Positions 8,462 through 17,014 of a stretch of DNA of 64,000 bases are shown one piece after another. Source of the DNA: Flavobacterium hydrocarbonoxydans (lineage in GTDB: Bacteria > Bacteroidota > Bacteroidia > Flavobacteriales > Flavobacteriaceae); contig NZ_WSTB01000004.1 of NCBI RefSeq assembly GCF_009789235.1, forward strand, positions 310,001-374,000, given 5' to 3'. Numbering within the stretch: position 1 is the stretch's first letter; each line of letters opens with the position of its first letter. Both the position numbers and the translations under genes were made by a program. The notes below the pieces were generated by a model that ran no database searches, was not told the DNA's origin, and saw nothing but the letters and a program-made list of their open reading frames with translations.

Positions 8462-9364
8462 TTATTTTACGAATTTGTCGATAATGACATCTGTTTCTGC
8501 TTTTGGTGTGTCTGGTTTTAAATCAAACAAAAGCGAGTATAACGGTTTATTATCAACTTTAGGATTCAAGTCTAAGTTTTTATGTCTGTCAAAAACAGTC
8601 TGCCATTTATCGCGAACATTTTTCCAGAGTGCATTATTGGCTGCCCACCATTTTTGAGCGGCAAGACATTTAGAGTCATCCACTTTTGTGTAAACATCTA
8701 AGCCTTTTTCCTGTGCTATCAAAACATCTTTTCCAGCATCATCTCTAATGATTTTGTCGTTGTCCTGTTCGTGATTCCATCCCGTTTTCGTGATTTCGTG
8801 GATGTTTCTTCTTTTTAAAACATTATAATCTTTACGTAAAGTATGTTCTCTTCTTGGTAATGGAGCATCTGCAGTGTTCAGCCAATAATCTTTTCCATCC
8901 ACATGAACCCAGATTGAAGATCCTTCATATCTTGGACTGTCATCTACCTGATATACTTTTTGCGTCCATTGGCCTTTAACATCTTTTTTATCTAATTTTT
9001 GATATTTCCAGGAAGTGTTTTTATCAAAAGAATATAAATCTGTGTTTTCGTATAACCAGTCTTGTCTCCAGTGTTTGATAATCATCTCATCACTTACGAT
9101 TAATAAATGCTGCATCACAATTTTATTTGGGGTGTCTTCTACCAGTTCTACCCATTCTAATCCATAATCATGTTTTGTTTTAGATGGTTTATAGGTAGTT
9201 GAATCTTTTGGGTACTGAAAAGTTTCTGTAAAATTAAATTTCACTTCATAACAGCCACACATCGATTTTATAGACTTTATATCTTGTTTTTTAGCATCCT
9301 GGCTGAATCCAATGCTGCATGTCAAAGCCATTACGGCAGATAAATAGAGACTTTTTGTAATCAT
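8462..9364 (-). CDS. DUF6607-like secreted protein of the haem locus
   Basis: A secreted protein of unknown biochemical role, about 300 residues from the preferred start. I chose the ATG at 9362-9364 (MITKSLYLSAVMALTCSIGFSQ), because it gives a clean signal peptide and lies just after the promoter; an ATG 11 codons upstream falls inside the promoter. Recognisable conserved stretches include HWRQDWLYENTDLY, GQWTQKVYQVDDSPRYEGS, WVHVDGKDYW, DAPLPRREHTLRKDYNVLKR and CLAAQKWWAANNALW. I associate these with the DUF6607 family from memory. The gene is divergent from a haem-type TonB receptor and shares its promoter region, suggesting joint iron or haem regulation. Cys-Gly-Cys occurs near the mature N-terminus (MCGCYEV). 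Function is unknown. Confidence 0.75.
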   Translation of the reverse strand: MITKSLYLSAVMALTCSIGFSQDAKKQDIKSIKSMCGCYEVKFNFTETFQYPKDSTTYKPSKTKHDYGLEWVELVEDTPNKIVMQHLLIVSDEMIIKHWRQDWLYENTDLYSFDKNTSWKYQKLDKKDVKGQWTQKVYQVDDSPRYEGSSIWVHVDGKDYWLNTADAPLPRREHTLRKDYNVLKRRNIHEITKTGWNHEQDNDKIIRDDAGKDVLIAQEKGLDVYTKVDDSKCLAAQKWWAANNALWKNVRDKWQTVFDRHKNLDLNPKVDNKPLYSLLFDLKPDTPKAETDVIIDKFVK

Positions 9365-9394
9365 AACTAGTTTTTTGATTTTAATTATTTTTTG

Positions 9395-9402
9395 CAAATA
9401 TA
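9395..9402 (-). promoter_or_regulatory. Promoter -7 element of the DUF6607-like gene
   Basis: The plus strand reads CAAATATA, which is TATATTTG on the minus strand, 31 bp before the chosen start codon. Confidence 0.6.
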
Positions 9403-9408
9403 TAAACT

Positions 9409-9425
9409 TTATTTAGAATAAATAA
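9409..9425. promoter_or_regulatory. Putative operator 1: TTATTTA-GAA-TAAATAA
   Basis: A perfect inverted repeat with 7-bp arms and a 3-bp spacer lies between the two divergent -7 elements. A close relative lies exactly 40 bp downstream. Size and symmetry suit a Fur- or DtxR-like iron regulator, but the regulator is an inference from the haem-uptake context. Confidence 0.5.
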
Positions 9426-9434
9426 AAATAATTA

Positions 9435-9442
9435 TATATTTG
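9435..9442 (+). promoter_or_regulatory. Promoter -7 element of the haem receptor operon
   Basis: TATATTTG lies 28 bp before the receptor start codon, between the two operator-like sites. Confidence 0.6.
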
Positions 9443-9448
9443 CATCAG

Positions 9449-9465
9449 TTATTAAGACTAAATAA
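9449..9465. promoter_or_regulatory. Putative operator 2: TTATTAA-GAC-TAAATAA
   Basis: An imperfect copy of operator 1, sharing 14 of 17 positions and offset by 40 bp (about four helical turns). It overlaps the predicted transcription start of the receptor gene, a position suited to repression. Confidence 0.45.
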
Positions 9466-9470
9466 AAATA

Positions 9471-11531
9471 ATGAAATTCAAGATTACATTTTTTGCAGCA
9501 GTTCTTTTTTGTCAAATTTCTTTTGCTCAGGAAAAAGACTCTACGACTGTAAATAAGCTTTCAGAGGTTACAGTTACTACAGGTACAAGGACTGAAAGAG
9601 TGCTTTCGTCTTTGCCATTACCTATGAGTATCATTACATCAGAGCAAATTGTAAAATCAGGAGTAACTAGATTAAATGAAATCTTAAATGAACAAACGGG
9701 AATTATTCTTATTCCTGACGAAAGTGGTTTTGAGGGAATTCAGATGCAGGGCTTAGATGCAGCTTACACGATGGTTTTGATTGACGGTGTTCCGCTTGTA
9801 GGAAGAACTTCTGGAGTTTTAGATTTATCACGTGTTTCTGTTGGGAATATTGAGAGAATTGAAATTGTAAAAGGAGCTTCATCTGCCTTATATGGTTCAG
9901 AAGCAATGGGTGGAGTTATTAATGTAATAACAAAAAGACCAGTAAAAGATATGTTTTCAGGCAGTCTTTCTTATAGATATGCAACATTTAATACCAATGA
10001 TATTAGTACTAATGTTCTTTGGAAGAAGAAAAAATTTGCAGCTAATTTGTTTGCTAATTTTTACTCAACGGATGGGTATGATTTAGACGAAAGTACAACA
10101 TTACAAAATGTTGAGAAGTTTAATAATTATACAATCCAACCAAAATTTTACTATGATTTTTCGCAAAATCTGAAACTAATAGTTGGTAATCGTTTTTATA
10201 ATCAGAAGATGAATAATGCTGCAGTTATTGAATCTGAAAATTATAATGGTGATGCAAAAGAAAACGAGTGGAATTCGCAAATAAAATTAGAACATAAGTG
10301 GAATTCTAAAATATATTCTGAATATGAATTATATGCTACCAATTATAAAAATGATTCCTTTTTAAATGATGAAAATGATGTGCTTTTCGAAGAAGCATAT
10401 TACAATCAATGGCTTTTTAGACCTGAACTAAGAACAACTTTTTCAATAGCAAATGACAAATTAACCACGGGAGTCGGTTTAAATCATGAAACGCTGGATA
10501 GAACGTATTTTGATCATAATGTTAACTTTAATTCACAATATGTTTTTGTGCAATATGATTACAATCCAACAGAAAAATGGAATCTTCTAGCGGGATTTAG
10601 ATACGATAATCATAGCGAATACGCCTCTCAGTTTAGTCCTAAATTAGCTGTAAATTATAAATTAAGCAATAATTTTTCTTTAAAATCATCTGTAGGATAT
10701 GGTTATAAGGCACCTGATTTTCGTCAGTTATATTTCGATTTTACGAATCCATCTGTGGGCTATACGGTTTTAGGATATAATGTTGCTGAGGATCGTTTGA
10801 ATCAATTTGAGGAACAGGATCAACTGTTATCCAGAGTTGCTGGTATTAGTTTTGACAAACCATTGGAAGCTGAAAGTTCGATCAATGTTAATTTTGGAGG
10901 TTTTTATAAAAGAAATAAGTTAAAAATAGACGTAAATACTTTTTATAATGCTATCGATAATTTGATTGATACACAAGTTGTAGCTCAAAAAAATAACGGT
11001 CAAAATATTTTTAGTTATTCCAATTATAATAAAATATTTACTTATGGTATAGAATATAATACGACGTATAGTTTTACCAAAGAATTTGTTTTGTCATTTG
11101 GTTATCAATATTTGATTGCAAAAGATAAATCAGTCGTTGATAATTTCGAAGAATATCAATACATCCGCAATTCAGATTTGCAGACTATCAAAATTAACAA
11201 ATCAGATTATTTCGGATTGTATAATCGATCCAAGCATACAGCCAATATTAAGTTGGCTTATACCATTCCAAAAATAAAAACAAATGTCAATTTACGTGTT
11301 TTTTATCGCAGTAAATATGGCATGTTTGATACTAATGGAAATCAAATTCTTGACCAGTACGATACGTTCGTAAAGGACTATTTTCTAACCAATTTATCAA
11401 TTTCAAAAGATCTTACTGAAAAAGTAATGCTTCAGGCTGGAGCTAATAATGTATTCAATTTTACAGATCCAAATCAAATTAACAATCTTGCAGGAAGACA
11501 GCTTTTTGCGCGAGTTCAATATAATTTTTAA
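9471..11531 (+). CDS. hmuR: TonB-dependent haem/iron receptor (HmuR-like)
   Basis: An outer-membrane receptor of 686 residues with a signal peptide ending SFAQ (about residue 20). There is no carboxypeptidase-D-like extension. The plug has TGTRTERVLSSLPLPMSIIT, AYTMVLIDGVPLVGR and VKGASSALYGSEAMGGVINV. A 22-strand barrel is expected and ends VQYNF. The stretch YGYKAPDFRQLYFDF followed by a Gly/Tyr/Asn-rich loop resembles the FRAP-type region of haem receptors. The strongest argument for haem is the next gene, a HmuY homologue 26 bp downstream. The promoter carries paired palindromes compatible with iron control. The symbol is by analogy with Porphyromonas hmuR; another tetrapyrrole or iron ligand is possible. 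Confidence 0.8.
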   Translation: MKFKITFFAAVLFCQISFAQEKDSTTVNKLSEVTVTTGTRTERVLSSLPLPMSIITSEQIVKSGVTRLNEILNEQTGIILIPDESGFEGIQMQGLDAAYTMVLIDGVPLVGRTSGVLDLSRVSVGNIERIEIVKGASSALYGSEAMGGVINVITKRPVKDMFSGSLSYRYATFNTNDISTNVLWKKKKFAANLFANFYSTDGYDLDESTTLQNVEKFNNYTIQPKFYYDFSQNLKLIVGNRFYNQKMNNAAVIESENYNGDAKENEWNSQIKLEHKWNSKIYSEYELYATNYKNDSFLNDENDVLFEEAYYNQWLFRPELRTTFSIANDKLTTGVGLNHETLDRTYFDHNVNFNSQYVFVQYDYNPTEKWNLLAGFRYDNHSEYASQFSPKLAVNYKLSNNFSLKSSVGYGYKAPDFRQLYFDFTNPSVGYTVLGYNVAEDRLNQFEEQDQLLSRVAGISFDKPLEAESSINVNFGGFYKRNKLKIDVNTFYNAIDNLIDTQVVAQKNNGQNIFSYSNYNKIFTYGIEYNTTYSFTKEFVLSFGYQYLIAKDKSVVDNFEEYQYIRNSDLQTIKINKSDYFGLYNRSKHTANIKLAYTIPKIKTNVNLRVFYRSKYGMFDTNGNQILDQYDTFVKDYFLTNLSISKDLTEKVMLQAGANNVFNFTDPNQINNLAGRQLFARVQYNF

Positions 11532-11557
11532 TCAATATTTATTTAAACACCTTTACC

Positions 11558-12178
11558 ATGAAAACAAATTTTTTAAAACTATCTTTTTTAGCACTAGTAC
11601 TTTTTACAGCGTCATGTAGTAGTGATGATAACGACAATACGATTCCAGCTGTTGAAACTATAAAAGTTTCAAATCTTAATGCTCCTCAAACAGGTGGTCA
11701 AGGACAACCGGTTGGTGGTGAGTTTACAAAATTCAGTTTCTCAGAAAACAAAGTAGTTACTACAGATAAATGGGATGTCGCTTTCAGAGGAACAACAATT
11801 ATTGTTAATGGAGGAGCTAAAGTTGGCATTAACGATGAGCCAGAAAGAACTGGAAGTGGTGCAATCAGCATCGTTTCTAATACATTCGCGTCAGTTACTA
11901 CATTTCCTGCTGCAACTACATTTGCACAAGATGGTGCTGCTGTTTATGCAATTCCTACAGGAAGCGGAAATGGATGGTACACATACGACTCAACTACCCA
12001 TATTATTTCGCCAATAGCCGGAAAAGTATTTGTAGTAAAAACACATGATGGTAAATATGCAAAATTTGAAATTTTAAGTTATTATAAAGATGCACCAGCA
12101 GTACCAACAGGAACTTCTTTATCACCATTTTACACTTTTAATTTCGCATACCAAGCTAATAGTACAACAACATTCTAA
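11558..12178 (+). CDS. hmuY: HmuY family haem-binding lipoprotein
   Basis: A lipoprotein of 206 residues with lipobox LFTASC (Cys20). It is followed by SSDDND, which resembles the acidic export signal of surface-exposed Bacteroidota lipoproteins. The stretch VTTDKWDVAFRGTTIIVNGG at about residues 67-86 is characteristic of the HmuY family, which captures haem at the surface and passes it to the HmuR receptor. The C-terminus has HDGKYAKFEILSYYKDAP and YTFNFAYQ, again family-like. It is the second gene of the receptor operon and is followed by a terminator. Haem-coordinating residues cannot be assigned from sequence alone because they vary within the family. Confidence 0.85.
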   Translation: MKTNFLKLSFLALVLFTASCSSDDNDNTIPAVETIKVSNLNAPQTGGQGQPVGGEFTKFSFSENKVVTTDKWDVAFRGTTIIVNGGAKVGINDEPERTGSGAISIVSNTFASVTTFPAATTFAQDGAAVYAIPTGSGNGWYTYDSTTHIISPIAGKVFVVKTHDGKYAKFEILSYYKDAPAVPTGTSLSPFYTFNFAYQANSTTTF

Positions 12179-12249
12179 AAGATATTAATAGTAAATCTTG
12201 AAATATCAATTGGTCAGTGACTTTGTTTTTTTTATTTTTTTTTTTTGAT

Positions 12250-12282
12250 AAAAGAGGTTGGAATTTTCTAGCCTCTTTTTTG
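12250..12282 (+). terminator. Intrinsic terminator of the hmuR-hmuY operon
   Basis: AAAGAGG and CCTCTTT form a stem around a loop of about 14 bases, followed by a T run. Confidence 0.65.
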
Positions 12283-12360
12283 TTTTTTTAAGATTCTATC
12301 AGATATTTTTAAGATAGAAATAAAACTCATCTAAACTTTAAACCTTTGCACCTCTGAATC

Positions 12361-12391
12361 TTTGAAACTTTCTAACTTTGTTCTATATTTG
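12361..12391 (+). promoter_or_regulatory. ffh promoter, TTTG-N19-TATATTTG
   Basis: TTTG at 12361-12364 and TATATTTG at 12384-12391 have the ideal 19-bp spacing and end 22 bp before the ffh start codon. Confidence 0.75.
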
Positions 12392-12413
12392 CAACTTCAA
12401 AAAAAACAATACT

Positions 12414-13766
12414 ATGTTTGATAATTTAAGTGATAAATTAGATAAAGCGTTCCATATATTAAAAGGACACGGGAAAATTACAGAAGTAAACGTTGCCGAT
12501 ACCTTAAAAGAAGTTCGTCGTGCCTTATTAGATGCCGATGTTAACTTTAAAATTGCTAAAGATTTTACGACTAAAGTAAAAGAAAAAGCAATTGGTCAGG
12601 ACGTATTGACAACGCTTCAGCCAGGACAGTTATTGGTGAAGTTGGTAAAAGACGAACTTACCGAATTAATGGGTGGTGATGTTGCCGGAATCAATCTTTC
12701 TGGAACTCCAAGCATTATTTTAATGTCTGGATTGCAGGGTTCTGGAAAAACTACTTTCTCAGGAAAATTAGCCAACTATTTAAAAACGAAGAAAAACAAA
12801 AAGCCACTACTTGTAGCGTGTGATATCTACCGTCCTGCGGCGATTAATCAGTTGCATGTTGTGGGAGACCAAATAGGGGTTGAGGTGTACTCAGAACCAG
12901 AAAACAAAAATCCTGTAGAAATTGCTCAAAACGCAATCAAACATGCCAAAGCAAACGGATTTAATGTTGTAATTGTCGATACAGCGGGTCGTTTGGCAGT
13001 TGATCAGGAAATGATGGACGAGATTGCTCGTGTTCATAAAGCGATTCAACCACAAGAAACTTTGTTTGTTGTTGATGCAATGACAGGGCAAGATGCTGTA
13101 AATACAGCAAAAGCGTTCAACGATATCCTGAATTTTGATGGAGTTATCTTAACGAAATTAGATGGAGATACTCGTGGTGGAGCTGCCATTTCGATTAAAT
13201 CGGTTGTAAACAAACCAATCAAATTTGTTGGTACTGGAGAAAAAATGGAAGCTATTGATGTTTTCTATCCAGAACGTATGGCTGAGCGTATCTTAGGTAT
13301 GGGTGACGTTGTGTCGCTTGTAGAAAGAGCGCAAGAGCAGTTTGATGAAGAAGAAGCCAGAAAACTTCAGAAGAAAATCGCTAAAAACGAATTTGGTTTT
13401 GATGACTTCCTTACACAAATTCAGCAAGTGAAAAAAATGGGTAATATGAAAGACTTGGTCGGAATGATTCCAGGTGCTTCAAAAGCCATGAAAGATGTAG
13501 AGATCGAAGATGATGCTTTCAAACATATCGAAGCTATCATTCACTCGATGACACCAACAGAAAGAAGTAAACCTGCCATTATCGACGTAAAAAGGAAGGC
13601 CAGAATCGCAAAAGGTTCTGGAACCAAAGTCGAGCAGGTAAATCAGTTGATGAAGCAGTTTGACCAAATGAGCAAAATGATGAAAATGATGCAAGGTCCA
13701 GGCGGAAAAAATTTGATGAAAATGATGGGAGGCATGAAAGGAATGCCAGGCGGAATGCCGAGATAA
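12414..13766 (+). CDS. ffh: Signal recognition particle GTPase Ffh
   Basis: The protein component of SRP binds signal sequences emerging from ribosomes and docks with FtsY at the membrane. It has 450 residues from the ATG at 12414; 12 codons of open frame upstream overlap the promoter and were excluded. The N domain is at about 1-85. The G domain has GLQGSGKTTFSGKLA (G1, about 102-116), DTAGRLAVDQ (G3) and TKLDGDTRGGAA (G4). The methionine-rich M domain binds 4.5S RNA and the signal peptide, ending MMGGMKGMPGGMPR. It appears monocistronic; folD follows after 134 bp. Confidence 0.97.
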   Translation: MFDNLSDKLDKAFHILKGHGKITEVNVADTLKEVRRALLDADVNFKIAKDFTTKVKEKAIGQDVLTTLQPGQLLVKLVKDELTELMGGDVAGINLSGTPSIILMSGLQGSGKTTFSGKLANYLKTKKNKKPLLVACDIYRPAAINQLHVVGDQIGVEVYSEPENKNPVEIAQNAIKHAKANGFNVVIVDTAGRLAVDQEMMDEIARVHKAIQPQETLFVVDAMTGQDAVNTAKAFNDILNFDGVILTKLDGDTRGGAAISIKSVVNKPIKFVGTGEKMEAIDVFYPERMAERILGMGDVVSLVERAQEQFDEEEARKLQKKIAKNEFGFDDFLTQIQQVKKMGNMKDLVGMIPGASKAMKDVEIEDDAFKHIEAIIHSMTPTERSKPAIIDVKRKARIAKGSGTKVEQVNQLMKQFDQMSKMMKMMQGPGGKNLMKMMGGMKGMPGGMPR

Positions 13767-13900
13767 AAATAAATAAAGTTTAAGGTTTAAAGTTTCAAGT
13801 TAATTGGAATTTTAGACCTTAATTTTTTAATTATATTAATAATTACAAGAGAGGTTTAGAGCTTCTCACATCTAACTTAAAACATTTAACTTAAAAGAAA

Positions 13901-14782
13901 ATGCAACTACTAGACGGTAAAAAAACAGCTGATGATATTAAAAATGAAATTGCAGCCGAAGTTCAATCGATAAAAGCAGCAGGAGGAAAAGTTCCTCATT
14001 TGGCAGCAGTTATCGTAGGAAGCAACGGAGCAAGTTTGACTTACGTAGGAAGTAAAGTGAAATCTTGCCAGCAAATTGGTTTTGATTCTACTTTGGTGGC
14101 GTTGCCTGAAACTATTACCGAAGCAGAGTTGCTTGATAAAATCAAAGAATTAAACGAAGATGACAATCTAGACGGATTCATCGTTCAGTTGCCTTTGCCA
14201 AAACATATTAATGAGGAAAAGATTCTAATGGCAATCGATCCTGATAAAGATGTGGATGGTTTTCATCCAACAAATTTCGGAAAAATGGCGTTGGATATGG
14301 AAACTTTCATTCCTGCTACACCTTTCGGAATCATGCAATTGTTAGAACGTTACAAAGTAGAAACTGCCGGAAAACACACAGTTGTTATTGGTAGAAGTCA
14401 TATCGTGGGTCGCCCAATGAGTATCTTAATGAGCCGCAAAGGAAATCCTGGCGATTCAACAGTAACGCTAACACATAGTCGCACTAAGGACTTGGCCGAA
14501 TTCACTAAAAATGCAGATATTATCATCACCGCTTTAGGAGTTCCAGAATTTTTAAAAGGAGATATGGTAAAAGATGGAGTTGTAATCATCGACGTTGGTA
14601 TTACAAGAGTTGACGATGCTTCACACCCAAAAGGTTATGTTATAAAAGGAGATGTTGATTTTGCTGAAGTAAGTAAAAAATCATCTTTCATCACGCCGGT
14701 TCCTGGTGGAGTAGGGCCAATGACAATTGCGATGTTGCTTCAAAACACGCTTTTGGCCCGCAAAATAAGAAGTCGAAAATAA
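13901..14782 (+). CDS. folD: Bifunctional methylenetetrahydrofolate dehydrogenase / methenyltetrahydrofolate cyclohydrolase
   Basis: This enzyme converts 5,10-methylene-THF to 10-formyl-THF in two steps for purine and formyl-Met synthesis. It has 293 residues, the normal length. The signature [17 protein letters not shown] contains the catalytic lysine within YVxxKx[25 protein letters not shown] and [11 protein letters not shown] line the folate site. [16 protein letters not shown] forms the NADP-binding region, and [18 protein letters not shown] is the second PROSITE-type signature. A terminator follows immediately. Confidence 0.97.
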   Translation: MQLLDGKKTADDIKNEIAAEVQSIKAAGGKVPHLAAVIVGSNGASLTYVGSKVKSCQQIGFDSTLVALPETITEAELLDKIKELNEDDNLDGFIVQLPLPKHINEEKILMAIDPDKDVDGFHPTNFGKMALDMETFIPATPFGIMQLLERYKVETAGKHTVVIGRSHIVGRPMSILMSRKGNPGDSTVTLTHSRTKDLAEFTKNADIIITALGVPEFLKGDMVKDGVVIIDVGITRVDDASHPKGYVIKGDVDFAEVSKKSSFITPVPGGVGPMTIAMLLQNTLLARKIRSRK

Positions 14783-14804
14783 TTCATTCGAATAAAATAG
14801 AATC

Positions 14805-14830
14805 AAAACCCACTCAACCGAGTGGGTTTT
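14805..14830 (+). terminator. Intrinsic terminator of folD
   Basis: AAAACCCACT and AGTGGGTTTT form a ten-base-pair stem with a six-base loop, 22 bp after the stop codon. Confidence 0.85.
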
Positions 14831-14862
14831 GTTGTTTTAGGATATAATTAATGTTTTTCGGT

Positions 14863-14892
14863 TTTGGGTCTAAAAAATAAAAGGTACTTTTG
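14863..14892 (+). promoter_or_regulatory. Promoter of the CorA-like gene, TTTG-N18-TACTTTTG
   Basis: TTTG at 14863-14866 and TACTTTTG at 14885-14892 fit the Bacteroidota pattern. They imply a start near 14898 and an unusually long leader of about 105 nt before the transporter gene. Confidence 0.6.
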
Positions 14893-14919
14893 CAGCACTT
14901 TAAAAAACACACTTCTCCA

Positions 14920-14981
14920 ATGGACGATTATTATTCGTTAGTATTAAATTAAAATAGCTTTTGAGTTTTTCAAAACGCTAT
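14920..14981 (+). promoter_or_regulatory. Candidate regulatory leader (mini-ORF plus hairpin) of the CorA-like gene
   Basis: The leader contains a 10-codon frame at 14920-14952 (MDDYYSLVLN). A stem follows at 14954-14981 formed by ATAGCTTTTGA and TCAAAACGCTAT with one bulged base, ending 21 bp before the transporter ATG. Translation of the mini-ORF could influence the hairpin, in the manner of leader-peptide control, but both parts could also occur by chance in AT-rich DNA. Confidence 0.3.
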
Positions 14982-15002
14982 GATAAAACCTAGAATTTTG
15001 AA

Positions 15003-15929
15003 ATGAAAGCTTTTTACAAAAACAACAACGGATTAATTGCAATTCCAGAATGGACTCCAAATTGCTGGATTAACATCGAAACTCCAACTCCGGAAGACAA
15101 AACCTATTTGCTCGAAGAACTTCAGATCCCGGAAGCATTTTATAATGATATCGAAGATGTTGACGAAAGACCTCGTATAGAAACCGAAGACGGTTGGACG
15201 CTGATTGTCCTGCGTGCCCCAATAAAAAGTAACGATATAAAATTACCTTTTCAAACCATTCCGATTGGGATTGTTTTCAAAGATGATATTTGCGTTTCGA
15301 TTAGTTTCTATAAAACCGAAATGCTTACTGATTTTGTGCAGTACACCAAACGCAAAAATATCAATATAAAGGACAACTTCGATTTTGTGCTAAAGTTGCT
15401 TTTATCGTCGAGTGTTTGGTATTTAAAATATCTAAAACAAGTCAACCAAAAGATAAAATTGGCCGAAGATAATTTAGAGAAATCAATCAAAAATGAAGAA
15501 CTGCAGGCTTTACTGCAGATAGAAAAATGCCTGGTTTTCTTCATTACATCATTAAAAGGAAACGATGTTTTGTTTCATAGAATCCGAAATTTAAAAGCAC
15601 ATAGGGAAAGTTTTGATTCTGATTTACTGGAAGATGTCGAGATAGAATTGAGTCAGGCACAAGATACTGCTAATATTTACAGCAACATTTTGACCGGAAT
15701 GATGGATGCATATGCGTCGGTAATTTCAAATAATATGAATAATATCATGAAACAAATGACGTCTATTTCTATTATTCTGATGATTCCAACACTAATCGCC
15801 AGTTTGTACGGAATGAACGTGCCAAACGGTCTCGAAGAAAATAAATTTGGTATTTGGATACTGCTGTTTATTTCTATCCTTTTGTCGGTATTTGGCGTCA
15901 TGCTGTTCAAAAGAAGAAGATGGTTCTAA
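15003..15929 (+). CDS. CorA family divalent cation transporter
   Basis: An inner-membrane pentameric channel for Mg2+ or Co2+, 308 residues. A large cytoplasmic alpha/beta domain and long helices occupy about 1-245. Two transmembrane helices sit at the C-terminus, the first ending in the selectivity motif YGMN (SLYGMNVPNGLEE, near residue 269). The second is ILLFISILLSVFGVMLF, followed by a basic tail KRRRWF. This is a standard arrangement for the family. Mg2+ is the usual substrate but is not proven by sequence. The long leader is described separately. Confidence 0.92.
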   Translation: MKAFYKNNNGLIAIPEWTPNCWINIETPTPEDKTYLLEELQIPEAFYNDIEDVDERPRIETEDGWTLIVLRAPIKSNDIKLPFQTIPIGIVFKDDICVSISFYKTEMLTDFVQYTKRKNINIKDNFDFVLKLLLSSSVWYLKYLKQVNQKIKLAEDNLEKSIKNEELQALLQIEKCLVFFITSLKGNDVLFHRIRNLKAHRESFDSDLLEDVEIELSQAQDTANIYSNILTGMMDAYASVISNNMNNIMKQMTSISIILMIPTLIASLYGMNVPNGLEENKFGIWILLFISILLSVFGVMLFKRRRWF

Positions 15930-15947
15930 AATTATATTGATTAAAAA

Positions 15948-15981
15948 ACTAAAAACCCATTCAATCGAGTGGTTTTTTAGT
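15948..15981. terminator. Bidirectional terminator between the CorA-like gene and rluF-like gene
   Basis: ACTAAAAACCCA and TGGTTTTTTAGT are nearly complementary and sit between the two convergent stop codons. Confidence 0.65.
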
Positions 15982-15982
15982 T

Positions 15983-16795
15983 TTAATAATCACCTCTTTT
16001 CTTAAACCTCGGATCGTGTTTCGAGATAAATTCGGTTCTGCGTTTTGGAGCTTCGGCTTTTGGTAAACTTGCTTCTTCGGTTTTGCTCGAAGGCTCAATC
16101 AATTCGTTTAATTCTTTGATTTCAGCATCTGTCAAATCCCGGTAGCGGCCAACGGGAATATCAAGCGAAATATTGATAATTCGGATACGTTTAAGTGCGG
16201 TTACATCATAACCCAAATATTCTGTCATTCTACGAATCTGACGGTTTAATCCTTGTGTCAGAATGATTTTGAAAGTGTATTTGCTAATTTGCTCTACTTT
16301 ACATTTTCGGGTAACGGTATCCAGAATCGGAACACCATTTCCCATGCGTTCTATAAAACGGTCTGTAATGGGCCGGTTTACCGTTACGGTATACTCTTTT
16401 TCGTGATTGTTTCTGGCACGTAAAATCTTATTTACAATATCACCATCATTGGTCATAAAAATCAATCCTTCACTGGCTTTATCCAATCTTCCAATCGGGA
16501 AAATACGTTTCGGATAATTGATGTAATCTACAATATTATTTCGTACTTCAAGATTGGTGGTGCATTCTATTCCAACAGGTTTATTGAAAGCCAGATACAC
16601 CAGTTTTTCGTGTTTTTCCACAATCAGTTTTCCATCGATGCGTACTTCATCATGTATAGAAACTTTGGTTCCCATTTCGGGTACAACTCCATTTATTGTC
16701 ACGCGTCCTTCCTCGATTAATTTATCGGCTTCACGACGAGAACAATAACCTGTTTCTCCAATAAATTTATTCAGACGTTTTAAATTCTCTTCCAT
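15983..16795 (-). CDS. rluF: 23S rRNA pseudouridine synthase, RluF-like (RsuA/RluB/RluE/RluF family)
   Basis: This enzyme isomerises uridine to pseudouridine in ribosomal RNA. It has 270 residues. An S4 RNA-binding domain is at about 1-60 (RLNKFIGETGYCSRREADKLIEEGRVTING). The catalytic domain holds GRLDKASEGLIFMTNDGD, in which the aspartate of GRLDKASEG is the nucleophile. EYTVTVN and LTQGLNRQIRRMTEYLGYDV are typical of the small RsuA-type subfamily; IECTTNLEVRNNIVDYINYP resembles RluF more than RluB or RluE. The C-terminal tail is basic (KRRTEFISKHDPRFKKRGDY). The exact target uridine is inferred. Confidence 0.85.
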   Translation of the reverse strand: MEENLKRLNKFIGETGYCSRREADKLIEEGRVTINGVVPEMGTKVSIHDEVRIDGKLIVEKHEKLVYLAFNKPVGIECTTNLEVRNNIVDYINYPKRIFPIGRLDKASEGLIFMTNDGDIVNKILRARNNHEKEYTVTVNRPITDRFIERMGNGVPILDTVTRKCKVEQISKYTFKIILTQGLNRQIRRMTEYLGYDVTALKRIRIINISLDIPVGRYRDLTDAEIKELNELIEPSSKTEEASLPKAEAPKRRTEFISKHDPRFKKRGDY

Positions 16796-16900
16796 AGTGC
16801 AAAAGTAGTCAAAAAATCGATTTTAGAGTTTAGATTTTAGAGTTTAGATTGTTCCCCGTTTTGTCATTCCGATTTCTATAATAAAATCAATTTTTTTTTC

Positions 16901-16980
16901 AGGAGCTAATCCCGCTATCCGTTACAATCTTTTGTGGCGAACCCCGCCACAAAAGGATTTCCACTTCTATCGGGGCTAGG
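16901..16980 (+). repeat. Dispersed hairpin repeat, copy 1
   Basis: An 80-bp element from AGGAGCT to GGGGCTAGG, closely similar to 60697-60775. Its core is a strong hairpin, CTTTTGTGGC / GCCACAAAAG around a GAACCC-type loop. It is more GC-rich than the surrounding DNA. No transposase gene accompanies either copy. Confidence 0.85.
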
Positions 16981-17014
16981 AAATTCGTTTTCAAAAGAAA
17001 GTTATCGGCTAGTT

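Noticed and set aside
12378..12413. Earlier ffh start (12 extra codons)
   Set aside because: The extra codons overlap the TATATTTG promoter and are not seen in Ffh N-termini.
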